64,000 bases of DNA from CADEFQ01 sp050185195 (GCA_050185195.1 JBFWZQ010000001.1:1-64000); one strand, 5' to 3'. Positions 54,220-62,834 are shown, counted from the stretch's first letter. A program made the numbers and translations. Notes: generated by a model from the letters alone, not told the origin.

Positions 54220-55434
54220 TTACACCGTGCGGGTAGCGACGGAGGGCGCGATCTTCGCCGCCCGCAACGACGGTTGCCAGGCCGCGACCTGCCCGACCAC
54301 CCAGAGCGCGACCACGCCGCCCACCAGGTAGTAGAGGTCGAGGCGCGGCAGCTGGTAGGCACGCGACAGCGCGAAGCCCACGCCGAGCGCGAGGGCGGCG
54401 CCGAGCAGGACGCCCCCCGTGGTGACGAGCCAGTTCTCGACCAGGAAATAACGCACGATGTCGGCCTTGCGGGCGCCGATCGCGCGCCGGGTGCCGATCT
54501 GGCGGGTGCGCATGTTCACGTTGAAGGTGGCGAGCGCGAAGATGCCGAGCGCCGTCACGCAGCCGAGCAGCGCGGTCACGGTGACGAGGAAGATCGCCAT
54601 GTTGCGATCGTTCTGGTAGCTGCGATCGCGGTAGTAGTCGAGCGAGCGTACGTACTGCAACACGCGGCGCGGCTCGGAAACGGAGAGATGCTCCTCCGCA
54701 GACTTGATCAGCGCATCACGCTGACCCGGCGCGGTGCGCACGAGGTAAAGGGCGCGCGGGCCGAATGCGCGCCGCGGCAGCAGGCCCACCTGGCCGATCT
54801 TGTCCCAGTCGACCCAGGAGCCCTGCATATGATCGATCACGCCGATCACGGTCATGGGCCGGCCAAGCCCGTCGTAGGTCACCTTTCCGACGGCGTCTTC
54901 GGTGCCGAACAGCGCCTTCGCCAGCATCCGCGTCACGATGAAGCCCGGCACCGGCTTGCGGTAGGTCGGGTCCTCCGGAAGGATCTCGTCGGCGCGGAAG
55001 TTGCGGCCCGCGACGAGCCGGACCCCGAGCGTGTCGATGCCGGACTCGTCGACGTCGAAGTAGTTCATCGACGTTCCCTCGCCCTTGACCTCCGGCGTCG
55101 GATACAGCGTGTTCTGCGAACCGCCACCGCTCAGCGGCAGGCCGCTCGTCAACGTCGCCGCACGCACGCCCGGCTGGCTGCGCAGCCAGGACAGGTCGGC
55201 GGCGGTCGTCGCGGCATGGTCGTAGTCGGCGGCGAAGCCGGCGCTCGTGACCATGAAGATGTTCTCGATGTCCATGCCGGTCGGCCTGCCGATCTTGTCG
55301 ACGCGCTGCTTCACGACATACACGGCGTTGACGAGCACGGCGAGCGCGATCGCCACCTGCAACGCGACCAGCACGGCGCCGGTGCGATTGCGCAGCAGCG
55401 CGGAGAGAATCGGGCGGATGTCCTGGGTGATCAT
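54220..55434 (-). CDS. MacB/FtsX-type ABC transporter permease (2)
   Basis: A 404-residue permease with one N-terminal helix (AVLVALQVAIALAVLVNAVY), a periplasmic MacB-PCD-like domain (residues about 45-270), and three C-terminal helices of the FtsX type, with RQIGTRRAIGARKADIVRYF in the coupling loop. Together with the other permease it would form a heterodimer with the ATPase encoded upstream. It starts 7 bp after permease 1. These mechanotransmission-type transporters move peptides, lipoproteins or antibiotics without transport through the membrane lumen; substrate unknown. Confidence 0.92.
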   Translation of the reverse strand: MITQDIRPILSALLRNRTGAVLVALQVAIALAVLVNAVYVVKQRVDKIGRPTGMDIENIFMVTSAGFAADYDHAATTAADLSWLRSQPGVRAATLTSGLPLSGGGSQNTLYPTPEVKGEGTSMNYFDVDESGIDTLGVRLVAGRNFRADEILPEDPTYRKPVPGFIVTRMLAKALFGTEDAVGKVTYDGLGRPMTVIGVIDHMQGSWVDWDKIGQVGLLPRRAFGPRALYLVRTAPGQRDALIKSAEEHLSVSEPRRVLQYVRSLDYYRDRSYQNDRNMAIFLVTVTALLGCVTALGIFALATFNVNMRTRQIGTRRAIGARKADIVRYFLVENWLVTTGGVLLGAALALGVGFALSRAYQLPRLDLYYLVGGVVALWVVGQVAAWQPSLRAAKIAPSVATRTV

Positions 55435-55441
55435 GGGATCC

Positions 55442-56776
55442 TCACTGCGACTTCAGGTACACGGCCGGCGCGATCCGGCCGATGCGCCAGGCGGGATAGA
55501 GGCCGGCGGCAAGCGTGGCGCACACGGCGAGGGCGACGGTGATCATGAGGCTCCAGCCGCTCACGTGCATGAGGCCCGTGAAGCCGTCGCGCGGCGTGGC
55601 GTACATGATGCGCAACGCCCAGAGACCGGCGCCGGCAAGCACGACACCGAGCGCAGCGCCCACCACGGCGAGCAGGCCCGCCTCGGTCAGGTGCTGCAGG
55701 AAGACCTGCCGGCGGCTGGCCCCGAGCGCACGGCGTACCCCGGTGATCGCGGCATGGCCGAGGAACTTCGCGAGCAGCAGCCCCACCGTGTTGATCAGGC
55801 ACACGCTCAGGAATGCGAACGCCAGCGCGACCAGCATCCGGTTGTCGTTGCCCACCACTTCATTGTCGACGAGCCACTGATCGACGTTGGTCAGGCGATT
55901 GTTGTTGGGTCGCTTGAATCGTCCGCCACGACGCTCTCCCGCCACATAGTTGTCAAGGAAGGCCTGCATGCGGGCCCTCGATGCGGCGTCCGGCAATTCG
56001 ACCCACGCCTGTATCCAAACGCAACCCGAATTGAGGAAATCGGCGAACGACTGGATGTCCTCCGCGTTCCAGCAGTTGGTGTTGCCGCCGCTCGGCAGCT
56101 CGAGCTTCTCGGTCCAGCCGATCGGCACGTAGATGTCTTCCGGATCATCGAACGCGCCGTTGTTGAGATCGTAGAAGGTGGGCGCGGGATGCCAGGGCGC
56201 CAGCACGCCAACGACGCGATACTCGCGGTCATCCCAGCGGATCGTCTTGCCGACGCTGTCGGTGCCGCCGAAGAATTGCTCGTTGACCTTCGAGCTGAGC
56301 ACGACCACGGGCTCGGGGCCCGCATCGGCCGCGGTTTTCCAGCCGCCACCGTAGCGGAACGGCACGTCGAACATGTCGAAGAAACCCGCGGTCGTCATGC
56401 GGGCGATCACGCGCTCCGGCCGCGCCGGGCCCCGGGAATCGCCGGAACTCAGCACGCCGCCCGCCTTGTGCATGCGCACGGAGCGCAGCGGAATGTCCGA
56501 CCGGGTGACTGCTTCGGCGTCGCGCCAGGTCAGCTCGGACGGCGGCAACTCGGGATGGTCCTCGTCGGCCGGCCGCTCCGGGTCCCAGCTGTCGAGGGTC
56601 ACGGCGTACAGGCGGTCGTTCTTCCACCAGATCGGATTCGACGACATGCCGTGGTGCACGGTCAGCGTGATGACGCACACCGCGATGCCGAGCGCGATCG
56701 CGAGCACCATCAGCACGCTGATGCCCGGGGTGCGGGCCAGGCTGCGCGCGGCGAGCTTGATGTAGTAGCCCATCAT
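55442..56776 (-). CDS. MacB/FtsX-type ABC transporter permease (1)
   Basis: A 444-residue permease. The N-terminal helix (SVLMVLAIALGIAVCVITLT) is followed by a large periplasmic domain with two Cys residues close together (in NTNCWNAED and NSGCVWIQAW). Three C-terminal helices follow, with the coupling-loop phrase GVRRALGASRRQVFLQHLTE and SLMITVALAVCATLAAGLYP. It is similar in plan to the next permease but not a close duplicate. It starts 12 bp after the ATPase gene. Confidence 0.92.
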   Translation of the reverse strand: MMGYYIKLAARSLARTPGISVLMVLAIALGIAVCVITLTVHHGMSSNPIWWKNDRLYAVTLDSWDPERPADEDHPELPPSELTWRDAEAVTRSDIPLRSVRMHKAGGVLSSGDSRGPARPERVIARMTTAGFFDMFDVPFRYGGGWKTAADAGPEPVVVLSSKVNEQFFGGTDSVGKTIRWDDREYRVVGVLAPWHPAPTFYDLNNGAFDDPEDIYVPIGWTEKLELPSGGNTNCWNAEDIQSFADFLNSGCVWIQAWVELPDAASRARMQAFLDNYVAGERRGGRFKRPNNNRLTNVDQWLVDNEVVGNDNRMLVALAFAFLSVCLINTVGLLLAKFLGHAAITGVRRALGASRRQVFLQHLTEAGLLAVVGAALGVVLAGAGLWALRIMYATPRDGFTGLMHVSGWSLMITVALAVCATLAAGLYPAWRIGRIAPAVYLKSQ

Positions 56777-56788
56777 GGCGGCGGCTCC

Positions 56789-57514
56789 TCAGGCGCCCGC
56801 GCCGGCCGCGAGCGGCGCCTGCTCGCGTGCGGCGTGCGGCTCGTAGGGCCGGTAGTCCGACACCTGCCCATCGATGATCTGCACGTTGCGCTGCGCACGG
56901 CGTGCGAGCTCGGGATCGTGCGTGACGAGCACGATCGTCGTGCCCATCTCGTTGATCTGCTCGAGCAGGTCCATCACCTGCCGGGCCATCAGCGAATCGA
57001 GGTTGCCGGTCGGCTCGTCCGCGAGCAGGAACTTCGGGTCGCCGGCGATCGCGCGGGCGATCGCGACGCGCTGCTGCTGGCCGCCCGAAAGCTGCGACGG
57101 CATGTGGTGCGCGCGCGAGCCGAGGCCGACGAGGTCGAGCGCGCTCGTGATGCGCTCGCGGCGGTCGGCCGCCTTCATGCGCCGGTAACGCAGCGGCACG
57201 TCGACGTTGTCGAAGATGTCGAGGTCGGGGATCAGGTTGAAGCTCTGGAAGATGAAGCCGATCTTCTCGTTGCGCAGGCGCGAGCGGGCATCGTCCGAGA
57301 GGTGGCTCGTGTCGACTCCGTCGAGCAGGTAGGTGCCGGTGTCGAAGCCCTCGAGCAGCCCCGCGACGTTCAGGAACGTCGTCTTGCCGGAGCCCGAGGG
57401 GCCGGTCACGGCGACGAAGTCGCCCTCGGCGACCTCGAGCGAGAAGTCGCGCAGCGCGTGCGTCTCGATGAGGTCGGTGCGGAAAACCTTGCTGATGTGG
57501 CGCATGGCAAGCAT
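56789..57514 (-). CDS. ABC transporter ATPase (MacB/LolD type)
   Basis: A 241-residue nucleotide-binding protein. Walker A is GPSGSGKTT (38-46), the Q loop is in IFQSFNLIPDLDIFDN, the signature is LSGGQQQR (142-149), Walker B is FLLADEPTGNLD (162-173), and the switch His is in LVTHDPELARRA. The FNLIP and PTGNLD phrases place it with LolD/MacB/FtsE ATPases that power FtsX-type permeases. It sits between the adaptor and the two permeases in one operon. Confidence 0.95.
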   Translation of the reverse strand: MLAMRHISKVFRTDLIETHALRDFSLEVAEGDFVAVTGPSGSGKTTFLNVAGLLEGFDTGTYLLDGVDTSHLSDDARSRLRNEKIGFIFQSFNLIPDLDIFDNVDVPLRYRRMKAADRRERITSALDLVGLGSRAHHMPSQLSGGQQQRVAIARAIAGDPKFLLADEPTGNLDSLMARQVMDLLEQINEMGTTIVLVTHDPELARRAQRNVQIIDGQVSDYRPYEPHAAREQAPLAAGAGA

Positions 57515-57538
57515 GGATGACTTCCTTCGGATTGGGAC

Positions 57539-58867
57539 TCAGTCGACGATCGTGATGTCGGGGACGTTCTGGAAATCGCGGGTATCGGAAACGATCACGC
57601 GATCGTTCACGGCAAGCCCGGACAGCACTTCGATCCGGGCGATCGAGGCGGCGCCGAGCTGCACGGGGGTGCGCACGGCGCGATCGCCGCGCACGACATA
57701 CACCGCGCGGGTCAGGTCATCGAGCGACGCACCGCGATCGAAGGCGAGCACGCCATCGCGCTCGTCGAGCACGACGCGCACCGAGGCCCGCTGGTTCTGG
57801 CGCAACGCCGTCGGCGGCTCGCCCGCGAACTTGAGGCGGCCGGTCACCTGGCTCTGGCGCACTTCCGGCGAGATCGACGCCACCGTGCCCGCGTAGGTGC
57901 GACCGTCCAGCGTGATCTCCGCGGACATGCCCGGCCGGATTTCCGTCGCGTAGCTCTCGGCGACCTGGAACTCGATCTCGAACACGCCGAGGTCGACGAC
58001 GGTCACGAGCGGCGCGTTTTCGGCGACGTTGGCGCGCTCGGCTTGCGCGAGGTTCGCGACCGCACCATCGACCGGCGAACGCACCGTGAGCTCCGCGACG
58101 CGCCGCTCGAGGTTCTTGACGACGAGCGCCTGGCGATCCCGCTCGAGGCGACGGGTACGCAGGTCGAGCTGCAAGCTTTCGCGTTCGAGCCCCGTGGTCG
58201 CGCTGGCATGGTCGAAGTTGAGGCGCGCGGTCGACACGTCGTCCTGCGCCTTGCGCAGGTCACGCTCGGGGATCACCCGCGAGGCCCAGGCCGTCTGCGC
58301 ACGCGCCAGCTCACGCTCGGCGGCGCGGATCTGCACGTCGGCGAGATCGGCCTGCTGCTGGTTCAGCAAGTTCTGGCGACGGATCTCGATCGCCTGGCGC
58401 GCCAGTGCGGCATCGAGGCCGGCAAGCGTCGCGCGCTCACGCTCGTACTCGTTGCGCAGCGCGGGACTGTCGAGCGTCGCGAGCGTGTCGCCGCGCTTGA
58501 CGGTGTCGCCGGCATGCACCTGGTAGGCAATCGTGCCCGGCGCGGTCGCAAAGAGCGTCGGGCTCACGGCGGCGATCACGGTGCCCTGCGCCGCGACGTC
58601 GCGCACGAAGTGTCCACGCGTCACCGTTGCGATGCGCAGCCGCTCGAGCGGCACCGTGTGGGCCGAGGCGAACCAGCCGCGCACCAGCCAGCCGATCACC
58701 ACGATCGCCAGCGCCGCGCCCCCGGCGATCAGCAACAGCCGTCGGCGCCGGGCTTCGCTGCGTGGCGCCGGATCGCGCTCGACGTCCTGTGACGACGTAT
58801 TGCGGATCGAACCATCGCCGGGTGCGGTCGAGGGGGTCGTCGGCTTGCGCAGGGCGGTGATCTTCAT
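57539..58867 (-). CDS. HlyD/MacA-type periplasmic adaptor of the ABC transporter
   Basis: A 442-residue adaptor. A basic cytoplasmic N-terminus precedes one membrane helix (residues 43-62, LLLIAGGAALAIVVIGWLV). Then come a lipoyl half (YQVHAGDTVKRGDTLATLDS), a long coiled-coil hairpin (about 150-285), the second lipoyl half (VRSPVDGAVANLAQAERANV) and a beta-barrel region. It should link the FtsX-type permeases to an outer-membrane channel. First gene of the operon; its ATG lies about 13 bp from the -12 box of the sigma-54 promoter, so the message may be almost leaderless. Confidence 0.9.
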   Translation of the reverse strand: MKITALRKPTTPSTAPGDGSIRNTSSQDVERDPAPRSEARRRRLLLIAGGAALAIVVIGWLVRGWFASAHTVPLERLRIATVTRGHFVRDVAAQGTVIAAVSPTLFATAPGTIAYQVHAGDTVKRGDTLATLDSPALRNEYERERATLAGLDAALARQAIEIRRQNLLNQQQADLADVQIRAAERELARAQTAWASRVIPERDLRKAQDDVSTARLNFDHASATTGLERESLQLDLRTRRLERDRQALVVKNLERRVAELTVRSPVDGAVANLAQAERANVAENAPLVTVVDLGVFEIEFQVAESYATEIRPGMSAEITLDGRTYAGTVASISPEVRQSQVTGRLKFAGEPPTALRQNQRASVRVVLDERDGVLAFDRGASLDDLTRAVYVVRGDRAVRTPVQLGAASIARIEVLSGLAVNDRVIVSDTRDFQNVPDITIVD

Positions 58868-58877
58868 GACCTGCTTG

Positions 58878-58895
58878 TTGCAGCTTGTGTGCCAA
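58878..58895 (-). promoter_or_regulatory. Sigma-54 (-24/-12) promoter of the ABC/two-component operon
   Basis: On the minus strand the sequence is TTGGCACACAAGCTGCAA. It matches the sigma-54 consensus TGGCAC-N5-TTGCA with the GG and GC dinucleotides at exactly the required spacing. The operon behind it encodes an NtrC-type activator with an intact GAFTGA loop, which is the expected partner. Confidence 0.8.
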
Positions 58896-58970
58896 CGAGC
58901 CGGCCACCCGCAAGTCATTGAGAATCTTGGGCATTCCCTCAACGCCGCCCTGCGACCGCTGGTGCGGAAG

Positions 58971-59004
58971 TGTCCGGTCCCGGACACCGGACACGTCCGC
59001 GGAC
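58971..59004. promoter_or_regulatory. Upstream activator palindromes for the sigma-54 promoter
   Basis: Two palindromes lie about 75-110 bp upstream of the -24 box: TGTCCGG-TC-CCGGACA (58971-58986) and GTCCGCGGAC (58995-59004). Both share a TGTCCG/CGGACA-type core. Position and symmetry fit enhancer sites for the NtrC-type regulator encoded in the operon. Confidence 0.68.
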
Positions 59005-59024
59005 AGTCGCGTATGCATGGGCAC

Positions 59025-59141
59025 TCACAGCGACAGGAGCCCGGCGTAATAGGCGAAGTCGTAGGGCGATACGCCGAACGCCGTGACGAGCGCTGCGCCG
59101 ATGAGCGCGAAGATGCGAATGCCGATCAGTCTGCCGTCCAT
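59025..59141 (-). CDS. 38-residue predicted membrane microprotein
   Basis: A short gene with a strong Shine-Dalgarno (GGAGGA, three nt before the ATG). The peptide starts MDGRLIGIRIFALIGAALVT and continues through a hydrophobic stretch to a YYAGLLSL end, so it is a single-pass membrane protein with a short basic N-terminus. The good ribosome site and the membrane-helix composition argue that it is real. It lies upstream of, and on the same strand as, the sigma-54 operon, with the activator palindromes just after its stop, and is divergent from the LysR gene. Function unknown. Confidence 0.65.
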   Translation of the reverse strand: MDGRLIGIRIFALIGAALVTAFGVSPYDFAYYAGLLSL

Positions 59142-59248
59142 GTTTCCTCCGCAGGGGTCGGGTCCGTGATAATCCACGGGGGTACTTTCCGCGTGCAGCG
59201 ACTGCGGAACAAACGGACTAACTGAAGCGACGTTAAGAAGGAATGCCG

Positions 59249-60181
59249 ATGGAAGCGGCCTACGACCGGTTGCCCCTCAACGCCCTGCGCGTCTTCGAAG
59301 CGGTGGCCACGCGACTCAACTTCGCGGACGCAGCCGAAGCGCTGCACGTGACCCCCGCGGCGGTCAGCCAGCAGGTGAAATCCCTCGAGGACTACCTGCA
59401 GACGCCGCTGTTCCGGCGACGCGGCCGCACCGTTGAGCTGACGAGCGAGGGCACCGACCTGCTGCCCCGCGTGCGCCGCGGGCTCGACGAACTCGAAGCG
59501 GCGTTGCAACAGTCGCGTCGGCAGCGCGAGTCCGGCGTGCTCAACGTCAGCATGCTGTCGTCCTTCCTGCAGAAGTGGCTCGCACCGCGACTCGGCGCAC
59601 AACGCGAGCACCTGCCCGACATCGAACTGCGCGTGCACACCTCGCGCGAAGCGGTCGACTTCGCGCGCAGCGACTTCCATGCCGTGATTCGCCTCGGAAC
59701 GGGAAACTATCCGGGCCTCTATTCCGAAAAGCTGATGGACGACTGGCTCGTGCCCGTCGCGACGTCGGCGCTCATTCGCAAGTACGGCAAGGTGCCGTGC
59801 ACGAAGGACTTGAGCGCGTTCCCCCTGCTCTACAGCTCGGACGAGCCGTGGTCCGCCTTCGTTTCGGATGAGACCGCGAAGTCCGCGAAGACCAAGCCGA
59901 CGATGCTGGACGACTCCGCCTCGGTGATCTCCGCGGCGCTCGAGGGGCTCGGCTACGCGGTCGCGCGCTGGTCGCTCGTGCAACGCGACATCGCCGCGGG
60001 CCGGCTCGCGATCGCCTGCGACGTCGTGCGGCCGTTCCGCTTCGCCTATTACTTCGTCTGCCCGGAGTCGTACGCCACGATGCCCAAGGTCGTGCGCTTC
60101 CGTGACTGGCTGCGCGCGGAGGCCGCGCGGCATCCGCTGCCGCCGCCGCTCGTCGCGCAGCGCGTGGCGGCGGGGGCGTAG
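59249..60181 (+). CDS. LysR-family transcriptional regulator (GcvA-like)
   Basis: A 310-residue LTTR. The N-terminal winged helix reads LNALRVFEAVATRLNFADAA, then LHVTPAAVSQQVKSLEDYLQ and PLFRRRGRTVELTSEG; the LPPLNALR-like opening and TPAAVSQQ are typical of the GcvA group. Residues 95-300 form the effector-binding domain. The start is the ATG of MEAAYDRL because AAGGA lies six nt upstream; an ATG two codons earlier directly abuts that site. It is divergent from the microprotein gene across 107 bp. The effector and targets are unknown. Confidence 0.92.
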   Translation: MEAAYDRLPLNALRVFEAVATRLNFADAAEALHVTPAAVSQQVKSLEDYLQTPLFRRRGRTVELTSEGTDLLPRVRRGLDELEAALQQSRRQRESGVLNVSMLSSFLQKWLAPRLGAQREHLPDIELRVHTSREAVDFARSDFHAVIRLGTGNYPGLYSEKLMDDWLVPVATSALIRKYGKVPCTKDLSAFPLLYSSDEPWSAFVSDETAKSAKTKPTMLDDSASVISAALEGLGYAVARWSLVQRDIAAGRLAIACDVVRPFRFAYYFVCPESYATMPKVVRFRDWLRAEAARHPLPPPLVAQRVAAGA

Positions 60182-60315
60182 GGCGGCGGGCAAGATTGGC
60201 GTCGTGCCGACTGAAAAGTTCCCTTGGATTTCTGCTCTATCGCAACTGATTCACGAGTTTCGATCGCGGACACGAGACCGCATCGTCAAGCCATTGCCAC
60301 GCGAGCAGGGTGCCG

Positions 60316-60687
60316 ATGCGGGACTATCGCAGGCTCGAGGTCTACCGATGCGCAGAGCAGCTGGTGATTGACACCTACCGCTGCACCGCGTCGATGGCGC
60401 TCGAGGAACGCTATCGACTGCGTGCGCAGATGCGTGCAGCAGCCGTCTCCATCGCGAGCAACATCGCCGAAGGTTCTGCGCGCACCACGGATCTGGATTT
60501 CGCCCGCTTCATTGAAATTGCCCTGGGCTCGGCCCGCGAACTCGAATGCCAACTCACCCTGGCAGAAAAACTCGGCGTGCTGATGGCGAATCCGCGCGAT
60601 GCGTCTGCGCGCTGTGATCGCACATCGCGAATGCTGACGACCTTGCTCCGTGCACTTCGCAAGCCAGGCGCGCGCTCTTGCCCGTAG
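60316..60687 (+). CDS. Four-helix-bundle protein (23S rRNA intervening-sequence type)
   Basis: A 123-residue all-helical protein of the IVS/S23 family: RRLEVYRCAEQLVIDTYRCT, ERYRLRAQMRAAAVSIASNI, AEGSARTTDLDFARFIEIAL and ELECQLTLAEKLG. Relatives are found free-standing in many genomes and as passengers in 23S rRNA insertions; their molecular role is unclear. The start is the ATG with GCAGGG upstream; a GTG two codons earlier is possible. The stop codon lies inside a CCCGTAG tandem repeat that also occurs elsewhere in the window. Confidence 0.9.
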   Translation: MRDYRRLEVYRCAEQLVIDTYRCTASMALEERYRLRAQMRAAAVSIASNIAEGSARTTDLDFARFIEIALGSARELECQLTLAEKLGVLMANPRDASARCDRTSRMLTTLLRALRKPGARSCP

Positions 60688-60706
60688 CCCGTAGCCCGTT
60701 GCCCGT
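60678..60706 (+). repeat. CCCGTAG tandem repeat at the end of the four-helix-bundle gene
   Basis: About four copies of a 7-bp unit (CCCGTAG, CCCGTAG, CCCGTTG, CCCGTT). The first copy supplies the TAG stop of the upstream gene. In reverse complement it matches the GGGCTACGGGC core seen at 31286 and 63252. Confidence 0.75.
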
Positions 60707-60814
60707 TCGGCGAACCGCCCTCACGGCGCGATGAGGCGTGCAACCCACTGGCAGCAGCTCGCATCCAATCTCGCGAGACACAGGTTTTCCCCCGTTTCGC
60801 TGAGGAGCCAGGAC

Positions 60815-61177
60815 ATGAGGAACATATTCATCGGCGCGGCGACCATCGCCGCGCTCACCTGCAGCGCGGCGCTGTTTGCCGCCACGAACGACAACACCGT
60901 CCATCGTTCCGTCGAAGTGCACTACACGGATATGAATGCCAACACCGCGGATGGCGCGCGCGCCCTCTATGCGCGCCTGCGGTCCGCGGCGAAGGCAGCC
61001 TGCGGCACGGCGCCCGGTAGCGACCTTGCCTCGCGCAGCGACTTCAACGCCTGCCGATCGGAGGCACTGTCGGTTGCCGTCGCGAAGGTCGGGAGCCGCA
61101 ATCTCACGGCGCTGCATCGCTCGAGCGTGTCCCCACTCGAGCTCGCCCGGTTCGACGACGCGGTCAAGTCCCGCTGA
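60815..61177 (+). CDS. UrcA-family secreted protein
   Basis: A 120-residue protein with a signal peptide (RNIFIGAATIAALTCSAALF) and a mature domain of the UrcA type: VEVHYTDMNANTADGARALY, ARLRSAAKAACG, then FNACRSEALSVAVAKVG. UrcA proteins are small periplasmic proteins of unknown function with a conserved Cys pair, found in sphingomonads, caulobacters and some gammaproteobacteria. The ATG follows GAGGAG at good spacing. A terminator-like hairpin follows the stop. Confidence 0.85.
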   Translation: MRNIFIGAATIAALTCSAALFAATNDNTVHRSVEVHYTDMNANTADGARALYARLRSAAKAACGTAPGSDLASRSDFNACRSEALSVAVAKVGSRNLTALHRSSVSPLELARFDDAVKSR

Positions 61178-61184
61178 CGCGGGC

Positions 61185-61223
61185 GGCAGGGCGTCAGCCT
61201 CCCGCGGCGCCCTGCCCTTTTTT
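61185..61223 (+). terminator. Probable terminator of the UrcA gene
   Basis: GGCAGGGCG (61185-61193) pairs with CGCCCTGCC (61208-61216) around a 14-nt loop, followed by C and six T residues. It overlaps the 3' end of the convergent transporter gene. Confidence 0.65.
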
Positions 61224-62834
61224 CCCGGCCGTTTCCGGCAGGAACAATGCGCCGATGACGACCGTGAGCCCCGCGATGGCCACGGGGTACCACAGTCCGG
61301 CGTAGATATTGCCGGTCGCGGCGACTATGGCGAACGCGGTCACGGGCAGGAAGCCGCCGAACCAGCCGTTGCCGATGTGATAGGGCAGTGACATCGACGA
61401 ATAGCGGATGCGCGGCGGGAACAGTTCCACGAGCCAGGCGGCGATCGGGCCGTAGACCATGGTGACCAGGATCACGAGCCACGTCGTGAGCGCGATCACG
61501 ACCGGATAGTCCACGCGGCTCATGTCCGCGCGCGCAGGATAGCCGGCCGCATCGAGCGCCGCGCGCAACGCTGCACGCACTTTCGTGGCGTCTCCCGCCG
61601 CGTCGATGACGACGGCCGCGCTGCCTTGCCCGATGCGAACCTGCGCGCCTGATCCCGGCGGCGCCGCTTCATTTCCGTACGGCACACCGGCCCGCGCGAG
61701 CACGGACTTGGCGACGTCGCAGGGGGTCGAGAAGACCTTGCGGCCCACCGGATCGAACTGGAACGTGCAGCGCGCGGGATCGGCGATGACGGTGACGGGC
61801 GAACTCGACACGGCCGCGTCGAGTGCCGGGTTGGCGGCGTGCGTGAGGGCGCGAAAGCTCGGGAAGTAAGTCAGGGCCGCGAGGGCGCAGCCGGCGAGCA
61901 CCACGGTCTTGCGGCCGACGCGGTCGGACAGGGCGCCGAACACGACGAAGAACGGTGTCGCGAGGGCGAGTGACACGATCATCACCACCGTGACCGCCTG
62001 CGCGTCGAGTTGCAGAACCTTCTCGAGGAAGAAGAGCGCGTAGAACTGCCCGCCGTACCACACGACCGCCTGGCCCGCCGTCGCGCCGACCAGCGCGAGC
62101 AACACGAGCCGCAGGTTCTCGCGCCGGCCGAACGCCTCGGCGAGCGGCGCCTTCGATAGCGTGCCCTCGCGGCGCATCTCGACGAAGACCGGCGACTCTT
62201 CGAGCTGCAGGCGGATGTAGACGGAGATGCCGAGGAGCACGGTCGAGAGCAGGAACGGGATGCGCCAGCCCCAGGTCTCGAAGTCCTCGCCCAGCAGCAG
62301 GCGGCAGGCGAGGATCACGATCAGCGACAGGAACAGGCCGAGTGTCGCGGTCGTCTGGATCCAGCTCGTATAGAGGCCGCGCTGCCCCTCGGGTGCGTGT
62401 TCTGCGACATAGACCGCCGCACCCCCGTACTCGCCACCGAGCGCGAGGCCCTGCAGCAAGCGCAGCGCCACGAGCAGGATGGGCGCTGCCACGCCGATGG
62501 ACGCGTAGGACGGCAGGAATCCCACGAGCGCCGTCGAGGTGCCCATGATCACGATCGTGATCAGGAACGTGTGCTTGCGCCCGACCAGGTCGCCGAGTCG
62601 CCCGAACACGAGCGCGCCGAAGGGTCGCACGAAGAACCCGGCGGCGAAGGCGAGCAGCGCGAAGATGAAGCCGGTCGTTTCGTTGACGCCCGAGAAGAAC
62701 TGCCGCGAGATGATCGCCGAGAGCGAGCCGTACAGGTAGAAGTCGTACCACTCGAAGACGGTGCCGAGCGACGAGGCGAAGATGACCCGGCGGTGTGACC
62801 GGGCGATGCCGCGCCCGCTCAACGGCGGACCCAC
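61194..62834 (-). CDS. MFS transporter, metabolite:H+ symporter (MHS) type
   Basis: A 546-residue MFS permease of the sugar/betaine/dicarboxylate symporter group: FASSLGTVFEWYDFYLYGSL in helix 1, GRLGDLVGRKHTFLITIVIM as motif A, LALGGEYGGAAVYVAEHAPE as the family signature, and ALSDRVGRKTVVLAG in the second half. An additional loop of about 110 residues, with two Cys, separates two late helices (from ALTHAANPALDA to RADMSRVDYP). The start is GTG with no clear Shine-Dalgarno; only a CTG lies between it and the in-frame stop. The substrate is unknown. Confidence 0.9.
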   Translation of the reverse strand: MGPPLSGRGIARSHRRVIFASSLGTVFEWYDFYLYGSLSAIISRQFFSGVNETTGFIFALLAFAAGFFVRPFGALVFGRLGDLVGRKHTFLITIVIMGTSTALVGFLPSYASIGVAAPILLVALRLLQGLALGGEYGGAAVYVAEHAPEGQRGLYTSWIQTTATLGLFLSLIVILACRLLLGEDFETWGWRIPFLLSTVLLGISVYIRLQLEESPVFVEMRREGTLSKAPLAEAFGRRENLRLVLLALVGATAGQAVVWYGGQFYALFFLEKVLQLDAQAVTVVMIVSLALATPFFVVFGALSDRVGRKTVVLAGCALAALTYFPSFRALTHAANPALDAAVSSSPVTVIADPARCTFQFDPVGRKVFSTPCDVAKSVLARAGVPYGNEAAPPGSGAQVRIGQGSAAVVIDAAGDATKVRAALRAALDAAGYPARADMSRVDYPVVIALTTWLVILVTMVYGPIAAWLVELFPPRIRYSSMSLPYHIGNGWFGGFLPVTAFAIVAATGNIYAGLWYPVAIAGLTVVIGALFLPETAGKKGQGAAGG

